Shown: positions 43,906-53,494 of the stretch, in pieces
Numbering within the stretch: the stretch's first letter is position 1
Layout of the letters: the number at the start of each line of letters is the position of its first letter
DNA from: JBEGHD01 sp049334165
GTDB lineage: Bacteria > Bacteroidota > Bacteroidia > Flavobacteriales_D > Sanyastnellaceae
Reading direction: 5' to 3' (one strand)
Length of the DNA stretch: 64,000 nucleotides
Assembly (NCBI GenBank): GCA_049334165.1
Contig: JBEGHD010000010.1
Translations under genes and position numbers: made by a program
Notes under the pieces: generated by a model
Told to the model about the DNA's origin: nothing
What the model saw: only the letters and a program-made list of their open reading frames with translations
The model's database searches: none

Positions 43906-45390
43906 ATGTCTCCACTACTCATTTTATGTATCGTCCTGGCCTATTTTCTATTGCTGGTAGGAGTTTCTTTTCTTTCCGGAAAAAGTGACGACAACGATGC
44001 ATTCTTTCTGGGCAATCGCCAGAGCCCGTGGTACGTGGTTGCCTTTGGGATGGTGGGTGCTTCGCTGAGTGGAGTTACTTTCATCTCTGTGCCCGGCTGG
44101 GTGGCAGACAGCCAGTTTGGCTACATGCAGGTTGTTCTTGGATATGTGGTAGGCTACATCATTATCATAAAAGTGCTGCTCCCACTCTACTATAAGATGC
44201 AGCTCACCTCGATCTACACTTATCTGGAAGGCAGGTTTGGGCCGTCATCGTATAAAACCGGATCGTTCTTTTTCCTGCTGTCGAGAATCATTGGTGCTTC
44301 ATTCAGGCTTTATCTCGTAGCAATCGTTTTGCAGCTCGCAGTGTTCGATCAGATAGGCATTCCCTTCTGGGTAACAGTGATGGTGACGATCCTTTTGATT
44401 TGGATCTACACGGCCAGAAACGGAATTAAAACCATTATCTGGACCGATACGCTGCAAACCACCTTTATGCTCGCTGCAGTAATCTTAACAGTGATCATCA
44501 TCAAGCGTCAGGTTTTCCCGGAAACCGGAATCGTGGAGTACGTGAGCAACTCCGACATGTCGCGAATCTTCTTTTTTGACAACTGGAAAAGTGGTGATCA
44601 TTTTTGGAAACAGTTTCTGAGCGGGATTTTTATTACGATTGTGATGACCGGACTCGACCAGGACATGATGCAGAAAAACCTGAGTTGCAGAAACCTGAAA
44701 GACGCCCAGAAAAACATGTTTTGGCTGAGCATCGTGCTCGTATTTGTGAACCTCATTTTCCTTTCACTCGGAGTGTTGCTCTACGACTATGCCGAAATCA
44801 ACAACATCGCTTTCAATAAAGCAGATGAGCTTTTTGCGAATGTGGCACTGACGGGAGAACTGGGAATTGGTGTGGCCATCTTTTTCATTATCGGTTTGAT
44901 TGCCGCAGCCTACAGTAGCGCAGATTCAGCACTGACAGCACTTACAACTTCTTTTTGTGTTGATATTTTGGGTGTTCAGAAGAAAAAAGCTGAAGAAAGC
45001 AAAAGGCTCCGGAAACTCGTTCACATTGGTTTTTCGGTGGTGCTCTTCGTAGTGATTATCATTTTCCGCTATTTGATTGATGCGAGCGTCATTGAAGAGC
45101 TATTCGTTGCAGCCGGATACACCTACGGTCCGTTGCTCGGACTTTATGCTTTCGGCCTTTTTACAAAGCTAAAAGTGAGAGATCGGTGGGTTCCTGTAGT
45201 TGCTATCCTCGCCCCAGTTTTGAGCTACATTCTCAAAGACAATTCCCAAGATTGGTTCAACTATAAATTCACATTCGAACACCTGGTAATCAACGGAATT
45301 CTGACCTTCGCTGGATTGTTGCTTCTGGCTAAAAAACCGTCAGGCGATAATCCTCAGCGCCCGACTCTCGATGCTGATTTCGACAGGTAA
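43906..45390 (+). CDS. Sodium:solute symporter (SSS family)
   Basis: This 494-residue protein has about 13 transmembrane helices and SSS-family landmarks: FFLGNRQSPWYVVAFGMVGASLSGVTFI spread over the first helices, WTDTLQTTFMLAA, MTGLDQDMMQKNLSCRN and AAYSSADSALTALTTSFCVDI (sodium-site Ser residues). It imports an organic solute with Na+; the solute cannot be assigned, as related proteins carry sugars, sialic acid or amino acids. The last 17 codons overlap the convergent lipid kinase gene by 51 bases. A TTTATTTG element at 43881-43888 with TTG at 43865 is a fair promoter candidate. Confidence 0.92.
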   Translation: MSPLLILCIVLAYFLLLVGVSFLSGKSDDNDAFFLGNRQSPWYVVAFGMVGASLSGVTFISVPGWVADSQFGYMQVVLGYVVGYIIIIKVLLPLYYKMQLTSIYTYLEGRFGPSSYKTGSFFFLLSRIIGASFRLYLVAIVLQLAVFDQIGIPFWVTVMVTILLIWIYTARNGIKTIIWTDTLQTTFMLAAVILTVIIIKRQVFPETGIVEYVSNSDMSRIFFFDNWKSGDHFWKQFLSGIFITIVMTGLDQDMMQKNLSCRNLKDAQKNMFWLSIVLVFVNLIFLSLGVLLYDYAEINNIAFNKADELFANVALTGELGIGVAIFFIIGLIAAAYSSADSALTALTTSFCVDILGVQKKKAEESKRLRKLVHIGFSVVLFVVIIIFRYLIDASVIEELFVAAGYTYGPLLGLYAFGLFTKLKVRDRWVPVVAILAPVLSYILKDNSQDWFNYKFTFEHLVINGILTFAGLLLLAKKPSGDNPQRPTLDADFDR

Positions 45391-46227
45391 GGAAAGTCCC
45401 ATTTGACCGTCTTTTTCGAGGTCGCCCTCACCGGATATTTCCAATTTACTGGAGCGGTAGTAGCGAATCTTGGGGTGATCGATCACAGCGCCCTTTCTGA
45501 GTTGGGGAAGGTGCTGCAGGAAGTCCATTACTGTTACATTACCTATGATCACCACATCCAGCTGACCGTCATCCAGTTTTGCTTCTGGCGCGATGCACAG
45601 CCCACCTCCGAAAAATCTGCCATTGGCCGCAACAATTGCCACTGCCGGGCCAGAGAAATGAAATGAATCTCCAGAGCAATGCAGAATGCGTTTTTTAAAT
45701 GTGAAAAAGGTTTTGATGATGGCGGATGCAAAAGTGAGGCTGCTGCCAAAGCGGCTCTTGCTCTGCGCCACTTTTTCGATTACCTGCGGACCGATTCCCG
45801 CATCGGCAATGTTCACAAAATATTCCGTTTGTCCATTGCTATAGTTGAGGACTCCCAAGTCAATTTTCTTCTCGCTGCCCCTGATAATTCTATCGTAGAG
45901 CGACTCGAGACTGAAAGACCAATCGGCTGATTTTATAAAATCATTACCAGTTCCGTTTGGAATGATCCCGAAAACGGGCATTGGAAAATCCGGGTTCTCC
46001 TTTTTGTGGTGCACCAAAGCGTTGATGCACTCATTGATAGTGCCGTCTCCTCCGATTGCCACAAGGTGAGTAAACTTTTCTTTTGCCGCTTTTAGTGCAA
46101 GGGACTTTTCGTCTCCTGCAGCCTCGGTTGGCCACAACTCAAAATCTCCCGCAAATTCCGACTCCAGTTTCTCCCTCCACTCTGACAACCCGCTTTTCTT
46201 GGTGTTAAGTATAAAAGCTGTCTTCAA
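45340..46227 (-). CDS. Diacylglycerol kinase-like lipid kinase (YegS/DgkB family)
   Basis: This 295-residue protein has the nucleotide-binding motif AIGGDGTINECINAL and GIIPNGTGNDFIKS, both diagnostic for the DAGK catalytic family, plus ANGRFFGGGLCIAPEAKLDDGQLDVV from the C-terminal beta domain. It should phosphorylate a lipid alcohol with ATP; diacylglycerol, sphingoid bases and undecaprenol are all possible. Initiation appears to use TTG at 46227: an in-frame TAA lies three codons upstream, and the first residues LKTAFILNTKKSG match the family start. The 3' end overlaps the sodium symporter gene by 51 bases on the other strand. Confidence 0.88.
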   Translation of the reverse strand: MKTAFILNTKKSGLSEWREKLESEFAGDFELWPTEAAGDEKSLALKAAKEKFTHLVAIGGDGTINECINALVHHKKENPDFPMPVFGIIPNGTGNDFIKSADWSFSLESLYDRIIRGSEKKIDLGVLNYSNGQTEYFVNIADAGIGPQVIEKVAQSKSRFGSSLTFASAIIKTFFTFKKRILHCSGDSFHFSGPAVAIVAANGRFFGGGLCIAPEAKLDDGQLDVVIIGNVTVMDFLQHLPQLRKGAVIDHPKIRYYRSSKLEISGEGDLEKDGQMGLSLPVEISIESRALRIIA

Positions 46228-46302
46228 CGATTCTTATGTTTTGCGCAAAGAAAGCGAAAAGCAGCTAATATTTTCAAGAAATTTTTGCTTCGCTAAAGGT
46301 CA

Positions 46303-47157
46303 CTAATTCTTCACCACTCTCGAAAATAATGTGCTCGATTGGTTAGTAATCTTGACAACATAAATACCAGCTGGAAATTGAGAGAGGTCCAGTCTTAGTC
46401 CACCTGATTGGCGTTCGTGTGGTACATTCAACCTTTGACCAAAACTGTCGAAGACTGAGACTGAGCCCACAAAATCATTTTTTAGATTCATAAGAAACTG
46501 CCCTTGGGTAGGATTGGGATAGGCTTTTACATTTCTCGATTCGATCTCCTTTAAATTTTGAATGAAATCTGTCGGACAGCTTTCTCCTTCAGACTCTTCC
46601 GGGTAGAGAATTGAACTATCGACACTAAAGCAACTCAGATACAATACAATATCAAGCTGCTCTGAGGGGTCTTGAAAAAGGCCAGAGGTACAACCAATTC
46701 CTTCGATCCAATAGTTCGATTCAATTTGAATTCGCTTTCTGTATTCCCCGCCAATCAAAATAGAATCGACAATACCGGCCTGAAAACTCATTAGGATAGC
46801 ATCATCGATAGCCAGATGGCCTGTATAAACGCTGTCCACTGTTTCCGCTTCTTCCAGTGTGAAGTCGTAGAGAAGGTATTCCTCTGAAAAATCTGCTGGA
46901 ACAAAAAATGCCTTTCCGTTCTCGCTCCTTATTGCTCCTTTGTAGCCCGTTGCGCATGAGTCAATTTTCGTGTAAGGCTGTGAGTTTATCAGCGTATCGC
47001 CAGCGGTGCAGTAGCTATAAAAATACCCTCCATCGATAAATTGAACCTGATTTTGCCAAATGGCATTTTCAGAAGGAAGCGGAATGTAGTCCTGAGATTG
47101 AGCTGTGGTAAATTGAGCGATGAGAATAGTCGTCAGCAGTAAATTTGATAGTTTCAT
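46303..47157 (-). CDS. Secreted protein of unknown function with T9SS type A sorting domain
   Basis: This 284-residue protein has a signal peptide (about residues 1-20, ending TTAQS). The body (about 22-200) is beta-rich with several Cys residues (for example SYCTAGDTLINSQPYTKIDSC) and resembles other Bacteroidota proteins that describe only a leader plus sorting domain. The C-terminal 80 residues contain VKAYPNPTQGQFLMNL and FPAGIYVVKITN, ending FSRVVKN, a T9SS type A sorting domain. The protein is therefore probably released or attached at the surface. No enzyme motif is recognised. Confidence 0.83.
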   Translation of the reverse strand: MKLSNLLLTTILIAQFTTAQSQDYIPLPSENAIWQNQVQFIDGGYFYSYCTAGDTLINSQPYTKIDSCATGYKGAIRSENGKAFFVPADFSEEYLLYDFTLEEAETVDSVYTGHLAIDDAILMSFQAGIVDSILIGGEYRKRIQIESNYWIEGIGCTSGLFQDPSEQLDIVLYLSCFSVDSSILYPEESEGESCPTDFIQNLKEIESRNVKAYPNPTQGQFLMNLKNDFVGSVSVFDSFGQRLNVPHERQSGGLRLDLSQFPAGIYVVKITNQSSTLFSRVVKN

Positions 47158-47363
47158 ATTTTAAAAATAAGTGGGTTACAGAGCAAGCTAAAAATTAATC
47201 AAAAAACAACTGGCACAGTTTACCGTCTATTCTAACAATCCAAACATTTAATCTCTCTTGAAATAAAACCTCAATCAGATTTCCCTGCCTAAATTTAACC
47301 GAATGACCAGAACACCTTAAATTCGCACTCTTCAATTGTTTCCTCAAAAGAGAAAAAGCATTC

Positions 47364-48581
47364 ATGAGCAATTCAACAGCAAAACGCGAAGGTCAGGTTT
47401 CAGAGCTTTTAGGCAGATTGTCGGAATCAGCCACATTGGCGATGGCGCGCATCAGCCGCGAGCTGGCAGAGCAGGGTCACGATGTGATCAGCCTCAGCCT
47501 GGGAGAGCCTGACTTCGACACGCCAGATTTCATTAAAGATGCCGCTAAAAAAGCCATCGATGAAAACTACACGCATTACCCACCGGTAAACGGCTACGGC
47601 CCGCTGAGAGAAGCGATTTCTAAAAAGTTTAAAAGGGATAACAACCTCAATTACTCTGCCGACCAGATCGTAGTCTCTACCGGAGCCAAGCAATCCCTCG
47701 CCAACACCATTCTCAGCCTGGTGAACCCTGGCGATGAAGTGATTTTACCTGCTCCATATTGGGTGACCTACGAAGAGTTGATAAAGCTTGCAGGAGGAAA
47801 ACCTGTGATTATTCGCACTTCTGTGGACAATGATTTTAAGATTACTGCCGAAGAGTTGAAAAACGCACTAACCGAGAAAACAAAGCTGATGATTTACAGC
47901 TCTCCGTGCAATCCTTCCGGTTCGGTTTACAGCAAGGACGAGCTCAGATCTCTGGCGGATGTGATTGTTACGAAACCAGACTTTTACGTGATTAGCGATG
48001 AAATTTACGAGCATATCAACTTCACTTCCCAGCACGCCAGCCTTGCTCAGTTCGAAGATATCTACGATCAGGTGATTACCGTGAACGGTGTTTCTAAAGC
48101 ATTTGCCATGACCGGCTGGAGAATCGGCTACCTCGGTGCCCCACAGTGGATTGCAAAAGCCTGCTCAAAAATGCAGGGTCAATTTACTTCAGCTCCTTCG
48201 GGGATTTCGCAAATGGCTGCAAAAGCTGCCGTGGAAGCGGATCCGTCAGTGACAGGCGAAATGAAGAAAGCCTTTGAAGACCGTAGAAAACTCGTTTTGG
48301 ATTTGCTCGAGGAAATTCCCGGGATTAAAAACAACGTGCCCGAAGGTGCATTTTACGTATTCCCGGACGTGTCGCACTACTTTGGAAAAAGCGATGGCGA
48401 AAAAATGATCAAAAATGCAACGGACGTCACCAACTACATTCTCGAAAGCGAGTACGTGGCTCTCGTTACCGGTGATGCTTTTGGAGACCCCAACTGCGTG
48501 AGGATTTCCTATGCCGCATCCGAAGAACAACTCAAAGAAGCATTACTTCGCATCAAGCGCACGCTTGCCAAATTGAAATAA
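47364..48581 (+). CDS. PLP-dependent class I aminotransferase (aspartate aminotransferase-like)
   Basis: This 405-residue fold-type I aminotransferase has ISLSLGEPDFDTP, YTHYPPVNGYGPLREAI, the Asp/Tyr pocket in YVISDEIYEHI, and the PLP-Lys region NGVSKAFAMTGWRIGYLG (Schiff-base Lys in SKAFAM). YSSPCNPSGSVY holds the Asn and Pro that contact the cofactor. The sequence fits the thermophilic-type aspartate aminotransferase subgroup, although prephenate or other substrates cannot be excluded. It starts a plus-strand run of five genes ending with aroA, which makes a link to aromatic amino acid synthesis possible. Confidence 0.92.
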   Translation: MSNSTAKREGQVSELLGRLSESATLAMARISRELAEQGHDVISLSLGEPDFDTPDFIKDAAKKAIDENYTHYPPVNGYGPLREAISKKFKRDNNLNYSADQIVVSTGAKQSLANTILSLVNPGDEVILPAPYWVTYEELIKLAGGKPVIIRTSVDNDFKITAEELKNALTEKTKLMIYSSPCNPSGSVYSKDELRSLADVIVTKPDFYVISDEIYEHINFTSQHASLAQFEDIYDQVITVNGVSKAFAMTGWRIGYLGAPQWIAKACSKMQGQFTSAPSGISQMAAKAAVEADPSVTGEMKKAFEDRRKLVLDLLEEIPGIKNNVPEGAFYVFPDVSHYFGKSDGEKMIKNATDVTNYILESEYVALVTGDAFGDPNCVRISYAASEEQLKEALLRIKRTLAKLK

Positions 48582-48593
48582 AACCAGCTGGCA

Positions 48594-49583
48594 GTGAAAG
48601 AAAAAAACCTCAGCAGCATTTTCGAAAGTTTTAACGACCTCACCGTTTTGGTGGTGGGCGATGTGATGATCGACTCTTACTACTGGGGTCGCGTAAATCG
48701 CATTTCGCCAGAGGCTCCAGTGCCTGTGGTGAGCATTGAAAATAAAGAAAGTCGACTGGGAGGAGCCGCCAACGTGGCGCTCAACCTGATGACTATGGGC
48801 GCCAAACCCGTGATTTGCTCGGTGATCGGCAGCGATGAGAAAAATCGCGAGTTTTATGATCTGCTCGCTAAACGCGACTTTTCGAAAGATGGCATCATCG
48901 AATCGGAAGACCGGGTGACAACAGTGAAAACCAGGGTGATCAGCGGTGGTCACCACATGCTCCGAGTGGACGAGGAAGTCACCACTCCCCTTTCGCAGAA
49001 AGACGAAGAAGCTTTTGTAACCCGCATTCAAAAAATTGTAGAAGAACAAAAACCTGCTGTAATCGTCTTTGAGGATTACAACAAGGGCGTGCTAACCAAA
49101 GGAGTTATCGAAAAAACAATCGCCATTGCTCAGGAAAATGATATTCCGACTACGGTAGATCCCAAAAAGGATAACTTTTTCGAATACAAAAATGTGACGC
49201 TTTTCAAGCCGAATTTGAAAGAGCTGCGCGAAGGACTCAACAGGCCGCTGCCAGCAGGAAATTTCTCAGCTCTCAGCGATGCCATTGCCGAACTCGAAGG
49301 AATTCTCGAAAACCAGATCTCGCTGGTAACGCTTTCCGAACATGGAGTTTACGTGAAATCTCAAGGACAGGAAAAGCAAATTCCGGCTCACCTGCGCGAA
49401 ATTCTCGATGTGTCAGGAGCTGGGGACACGGTGATCAGCGTGGCTTCTCTTGCGCTGGCAGCCGGGATGGACCCCGAAGATATTGCGGAGTTGTCAAACC
49501 TTGCAGGTGGATTAGTTTGTGAGAAGGTGGGAGTGGTTCCCATCGACAAAACTTTACTTTTGCGCGAAGCACTGAAACTGTAG
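48594..49583 (+). CDS. rfaE1: RfaE1-like PfkB-family sugar kinase (heptose-7-phosphate kinase type)
   Basis: This 329-residue ribokinase-fold enzyme reads GDVMIDSYYWGRVNRISPEAPVPVV in two adjoining stretches, then LGGAANVALNL, characteristic of the RfaE1/HldE kinase domain. The C-terminal DVSGAGDTVISVASLAL holds the anion hole and catalytic Asp. By family it phosphorylates D-glycero-D-manno-heptose 7-phosphate at O-1 for LPS heptose synthesis. The HldE nucleotidyltransferase domain is absent, so RfaE2 would be separate. Translation starts at GTG (48594). It follows the aminotransferase gene by 12 bases and is one base from the next gene. Confidence 0.87.
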   Translation: MKEKNLSSIFESFNDLTVLVVGDVMIDSYYWGRVNRISPEAPVPVVSIENKESRLGGAANVALNLMTMGAKPVICSVIGSDEKNREFYDLLAKRDFSKDGIIESEDRVTTVKTRVISGGHHMLRVDEEVTTPLSQKDEEAFVTRIQKIVEEQKPAVIVFEDYNKGVLTKGVIEKTIAIAQENDIPTTVDPKKDNFFEYKNVTLFKPNLKELREGLNRPLPAGNFSALSDAIAELEGILENQISLVTLSEHGVYVKSQGQEKQIPAHLREILDVSGAGDTVISVASLALAAGMDPEDIAELSNLAGGLVCEKVGVVPIDKTLLLREALKL

Positions 49584-49584
49584 T

Positions 49585-51411
49585 ATGTCACTTCAATCTT
49601 TTCGTGAAAAAGCCAATCTGTTTCTTTACGGGAACAAAAAACTCGCACTGAGAACGGGCAAGGCCCTCAACGTGGTAGTGACCATCGGTGCAGTTATCAC
49701 GCTTGTCTACCTCTACGGATATGAACACAAGGACGAAGAGGAAGCCGTTTTACTCAACATCATTCAAGGCAGTTTTGGGTTCTACGTTTTTCACTACATC
49801 CTGCGGTTTGTCTACGATTTTCATCCACAAGAATTTTTCCGAAAAACGTGGTTCGAGGGCATTGCCATGGCCATTCTGTTGGTAGAAGGTATTGCATTCA
49901 ACTTTTTCGACACACTTCTTTTCCAGGAGCTTTTTAAGCAAATCGGAATTTCTGATGCAGCGAGTGTCAGCACCGTGCTGATTCAATTTTATTTTGTTTG
50001 TGTAGTGGTCATTGAGGCGCTGCGAGCATCTTCCATTTTCCCGCGTTTCAAATTGCATCCGGCCACGGTTTTCATTTTTTCCTTCATGGCCATCATTGTC
50101 TCTGGTACTGGGCTTTTGCTCTTGCCAGAAATGACCACCAAGGGCAGCAATTTGAGTTTTCTCGATGCGCTTTTCACCTCTACCAGTGCGGGGTGTGTAA
50201 CTGGATTGATGACAGTTGATGCTTCCACGGAATTTACCTTCAAAGGGCAGATGGTGTTGCTATTCCTCATCCAGGTGGGAGGTTTTAACATTATTGCATT
50301 CGGTTCATTCATCGCGCTTGCTTCCAAGTTAGGCCTGGGTGTGAAGCACCACGATGTAATTGAAGATTTCGTGAATCGCGACACTGCGTTGAGCGCCCAG
50401 GGTATGTTGAGGAAAGTGTTCTTGTGGGCTTTTACGATAGAAATTCTGGGAGCTCTTGGATTCTACATTTTTTGGGGAGAGGTGACTTTCGCCAATCGCG
50501 GAGATCGGATCTTTAATTCGATTTTTCACTCTGTCTCTTCGTTCAACAATGCCGGGATTTCACTTTTCTCCAACGGCTTCTACGAAACCGGAATTAGAGA
50601 AAATTACATCATTCACTGGATCATCATCATTCTCATTTTTGCCGGAAGCATCGGGATGGTTGCCCTTTTCGACATGTTTGATATAAAGAGGCTGAGAGAC
50701 AGAATGCGCAACTCCTGGAAAACCATTTCATTTTCCACCAAAATTGCGCTCTACTTTACCATCGCCCTGACGATCCTTACAGCTGTCCCCTACTTTATCC
50801 TTGAATACGACAATACCCTGGCGGACAAAAGCTTTTTCGGAAAATTTACAGCAACCATGTTTCAGGCTGTAACTCCGCGGTCGTGTGGATTTAATACCGT
50901 TGACTACCACCAGATCGGTATGCCGATGTTGTTTGTGACTATCGTGATGATGTTCATTGGGTCGAGCTCTTCGTCCACAGGTGGAGGAATCAAAACATCA
51001 ACACTTGGAGTCATTTATGCCGACCTCCTTTCAACCATTAAAGGCCTGAATTATACCGAGCTTTTTAAGAAGACTATTCCCGCTGTGCTGAAGTCGAGAG
51101 CTTATGCCGTGCTCAACATCTTCCTTGTCGGAAACCTTATTTGCATTTTCTTGTTGACCATCAGTGAGCAGCACATTTTGGAGATGCCAGACAGAGATTT
51201 TATGGACCTTGTTTTCGAACAGGTTTCGGCACTTTCCACTACAGGGCTCTCCACAGGAATCACACCGATGCTCACGCCTTTCGGCAAGTCGGTGATTATG
51301 GTTTCGATGGTTGTTGGTCGTGTCGGCACGCTCACCGTTGCTTACGCTTTTGTAGGTAAACTGATTAGTAAAAATTACAAATACCCCGAAGGTCACACGA
51401 TGATCGGGTAA
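49585..51411 (+). CDS. Trk/Ktr-type potassium uptake channel subunit
   Basis: This 608-residue membrane protein has the repeated M1-P-M2 units of the TrkH/KtrB family with filter-like loops: SAGCVTGLMT, SSFNNAGISLFSNGFY, TPRSCGFNTVDY and SALSTTGLSTGITP. GSSSSSTGGGIKTSTLG is the characteristic M2C gating region. A Bacteroidota-type N-terminal extension of about 150 residues carries four extra helices. It conducts K+ (and possibly Na+) inward and normally needs a TrkA/KtrA nucleotide-binding subunit, which is not encoded in this window. It lies within the aminotransferase-to-aroA run, 9 bases ahead of ubiE. Confidence 0.92.
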   Translation: MSLQSFREKANLFLYGNKKLALRTGKALNVVVTIGAVITLVYLYGYEHKDEEEAVLLNIIQGSFGFYVFHYILRFVYDFHPQEFFRKTWFEGIAMAILLVEGIAFNFFDTLLFQELFKQIGISDAASVSTVLIQFYFVCVVVIEALRASSIFPRFKLHPATVFIFSFMAIIVSGTGLLLLPEMTTKGSNLSFLDALFTSTSAGCVTGLMTVDASTEFTFKGQMVLLFLIQVGGFNIIAFGSFIALASKLGLGVKHHDVIEDFVNRDTALSAQGMLRKVFLWAFTIEILGALGFYIFWGEVTFANRGDRIFNSIFHSVSSFNNAGISLFSNGFYETGIRENYIIHWIIIILIFAGSIGMVALFDMFDIKRLRDRMRNSWKTISFSTKIALYFTIALTILTAVPYFILEYDNTLADKSFFGKFTATMFQAVTPRSCGFNTVDYHQIGMPMLFVTIVMMFIGSSSSSTGGGIKTSTLGVIYADLLSTIKGLNYTELFKKTIPAVLKSRAYAVLNIFLVGNLICIFLLTISEQHILEMPDRDFMDLVFEQVSALSTTGLSTGITPMLTPFGKSVIMVSMVVGRVGTLTVAYAFVGKLISKNYKYPEGHTMIG

Positions 51412-51420
51412 TAAAAAAGT

Positions 51421-52155
51421 ATGGGAACAAAAGTTACACCCTACGAAAAGGAAAAAGGGAGCAAGAAGAAGCAGGTTGCTGAGATGTTCGATAACATCGC
51501 CCACAGCTATGATTTTCTGAATCACTTCTTCTCTTTTGGGATTGACATCTTGTGGAGAAAAAAAGCGATTCGGATTCTCAAAAAAGAAAATCCTGAATAC
51601 GTGATGGACGTGGCTACTGGAACTGGTGATTTTGCGCTCGAAGCCGTGAGGATGGGGCTCGATGTAAAGAAAGTTGTCGGTGTGGACATTTCTGCGGGGA
51701 TGCTCGAAATCGGCCGTCAAAAAATTGAGAAAAAAGGTCTTTCGGATAAGATTGAAATGAGACTCGGTGATTCGGAGGACCTGCCTTTCGAAGACGACAC
51801 CTTCGATGCTTACACTGTGGCTTTTGGAGTTCGAAACTTTGAAAATTTGGAAAAAGGACTCACTGAAATGAGAAGAGTACTGAAACCAGGCGGACTTGCG
51901 ATAATTCTCGAATTTTCAAAACCGAAGTACTTTCCAATCAAACAGCTTTACTGGCTCTATTCCAGAAAGATTATGCCTTTTATCGGAAAGCTCATTTCGA
52001 AAGATAATCGCGCATACACCTATTTGCCTGAAAGCGTGGAGGCGTTTCCCGAAGGGGTTGATTTTCTCACAATCATGCGAAAAGCGGGCTACAAGGACAC
52101 GCGAAAAAAGGCGCTTACCGGTGGAATCGCTTCAATCTATCTGGGCAGAAAATAA
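51421..52155 (+). CDS. ubiE: Demethylmenaquinone methyltransferase (UbiE/MenG)
   Basis: This 244-residue SAM-dependent methyltransferase has FDNIAHSYDFLNHFFSFGID, the SAM motif MDVATGTGDFALEA, the family signature YTVAFGVRNFENLEKGLTEMRRVLKPGG and ILEFSKP near the end. In Bacteroidota, which use menaquinone, it carries out the last step, methylating demethylmenaquinone. Quinone supply links it functionally to the Mqo gene at 16.7 kb. It starts 9 bases after the K+ channel gene and ends 6 bases before aroA. Confidence 0.95.
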   Translation: MGTKVTPYEKEKGSKKKQVAEMFDNIAHSYDFLNHFFSFGIDILWRKKAIRILKKENPEYVMDVATGTGDFALEAVRMGLDVKKVVGVDISAGMLEIGRQKIEKKGLSDKIEMRLGDSEDLPFEDDTFDAYTVAFGVRNFENLEKGLTEMRRVLKPGGLAIILEFSKPKYFPIKQLYWLYSRKIMPFIGKLISKDNRAYTYLPESVEAFPEGVDFLTIMRKAGYKDTRKKALTGGIASIYLGRK

Positions 52156-52161
52156 AGCGGT

Positions 52162-53406
52162 ATGGACGTTACTGTTTCACCATCGAAGCTGAAAGGAGAA
52201 ATAAAAGCTCCCCCGAGCAAGAGTGTGATGCAGAGAGCAGTGGCCGCTGCAATTTTGTGCACAAGTCCAACAAAAATTAAAAACCCGAGCTACTGTGACG
52301 ATGGTCTGGCAGCTTTGGAAATGGCTGAGCAACTTGGCGCCAGAGTTGAAAAGGGCGAAAATTCGTGTACTATTTTTCCCAATGAAGTCAAAGCCGGAGG
52401 CAATCTAAACTGTGGAGAATCAGGACTGGGCAGCAGACTTTTCACTTGTCTGGCAGCCCTTCAAAATCACGAGATTCAAGTCGATGGAAAAGGTAGTTTG
52501 AGGAACCGTCCTTTCAGCGACTTCGAAATGATTTTACCTCAACTTGAAGTCGAGTTCAAAACGACTAACGGACATTTGCCACTCAGCGTGAAAGGGCCGG
52601 CCAAGGCTGGAGAAATCGAAGTAGATGCCAGCAGCTCTTCTCAATTTCTGTCTGGTTTGCTCATGATTTTGCCAACTCTCGAGGGCGATTCTACGGTGAA
52701 AGTGAAAAACCTGAAAAGCCGACCTTACATCGACATGACGCTGGATGTGATGAAGCACTTTGGAGTCGAGGTTGAAAATCAGAACTACGAGATATTCAAA
52801 ATTAAAGGAAAGCAAAACTACAGTGCCTCAGAGATAGAAATCGATGGCGACTGGAGCGGAGCTGCATTTTTGTTTGTTGCTGCGGTTGTGACTCAAAGTG
52901 AATTGAAGATCGCTTCACTGAAGAAAAACCCCAATCAGGGCGATAGTCAGATCGTAGATGTGCTCCAAAGCATGGGTGCGCAGGTCAAAGAGGAGAACGA
53001 CAGCTGGATGGTTTCTGCAAAGACGCTAACTTCTTTTGAGTTTGACGCCACCAATTGCCCCGACCTCTTCCCTCCTCTTGCTGTGCTGGCTGTTCTTGGA
53101 AATGCACCAAGCAAAATAAAAGGCGTTCACCGATTAAAACACAAAGAGAGTGATCGGGGAAAAGTGCTAATAGAAATGCTCTCCCAAGCTGGGATTCGTT
53201 CAGAAATCGAAAACGATGAGATGATCATTTTTCCTGGCAAGCCAAAAGCTTGCACGATCAACTCCTACAACGATCACCGCATAGCCATGGCCGCAGCAGT
53301 TTTGGGCTTAGCCGGTGAGGGAGTAACTATCGAAGATGCAGAAGCTGTGAGTAAGTCGTGGCCCGGTTTTTTTGAGGATTTGGGATTGCTCAGAGCGAAA
53401 ATCTGA
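52162..53406 (+). CDS. aroA: 3-phosphoshikimate 1-carboxyvinyltransferase (EPSP synthase)
   Basis: This 414-residue two-domain enzyme has the N-terminal phosphate-binding motif APPSKSVMQRAVAAA, NCGESGLGSRLFTCLAAL in place of the common NAGTAMR, the active-site segment RLKHKESDRG and the C-terminal YNDHRIAMAAAVLGL. The sequence is somewhat divergent, as is usual in Bacteroidota, but the key Lys, Arg, Asp and Glu positions appear kept. It condenses shikimate 3-phosphate with phosphoenolpyruvate in the chorismate pathway. It is the last gene of the run and is followed by a bidirectional terminator. Confidence 0.95.
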   Translation: MDVTVSPSKLKGEIKAPPSKSVMQRAVAAAILCTSPTKIKNPSYCDDGLAALEMAEQLGARVEKGENSCTIFPNEVKAGGNLNCGESGLGSRLFTCLAALQNHEIQVDGKGSLRNRPFSDFEMILPQLEVEFKTTNGHLPLSVKGPAKAGEIEVDASSSSQFLSGLLMILPTLEGDSTVKVKNLKSRPYIDMTLDVMKHFGVEVENQNYEIFKIKGKQNYSASEIEIDGDWSGAAFLFVAAVVTQSELKIASLKKNPNQGDSQIVDVLQSMGAQVKEENDSWMVSAKTLTSFEFDATNCPDLFPPLAVLAVLGNAPSKIKGVHRLKHKESDRGKVLIEMLSQAGIRSEIENDEMIIFPGKPKACTINSYNDHRIAMAAAVLGLAGEGVTIEDAEAVSKSWPGFFEDLGLLRAKI

Positions 53407-53440
53407 TTGTTGTAGTTCTTGACTTCTAAAGTCATTCAGC

Positions 53441-53470
53441 AAAAAAAAGCGACACTCTCATGTCGCTTTT
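53441..53470. terminator. Bidirectional terminator between aroA and the Kazal-repeat gene
   Basis: GCGACA and TGTCGC form a perfect stem with a 6-nt loop, flanked by eight A residues on the left and TTTT on the right, so it can stop transcripts arriving from both convergent genes. Confidence 0.9.
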
Positions 53471-53494
53471 ATGTCCATCAAAAGTTCTTTTTAA

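Noticed and set aside
51031..51720. 229-residue antisense open frame opposite the K+ channel and ubiE genes
   Set aside because: It is His/Asn-rich with no family pattern, and both genes on the other strand are clearly real.
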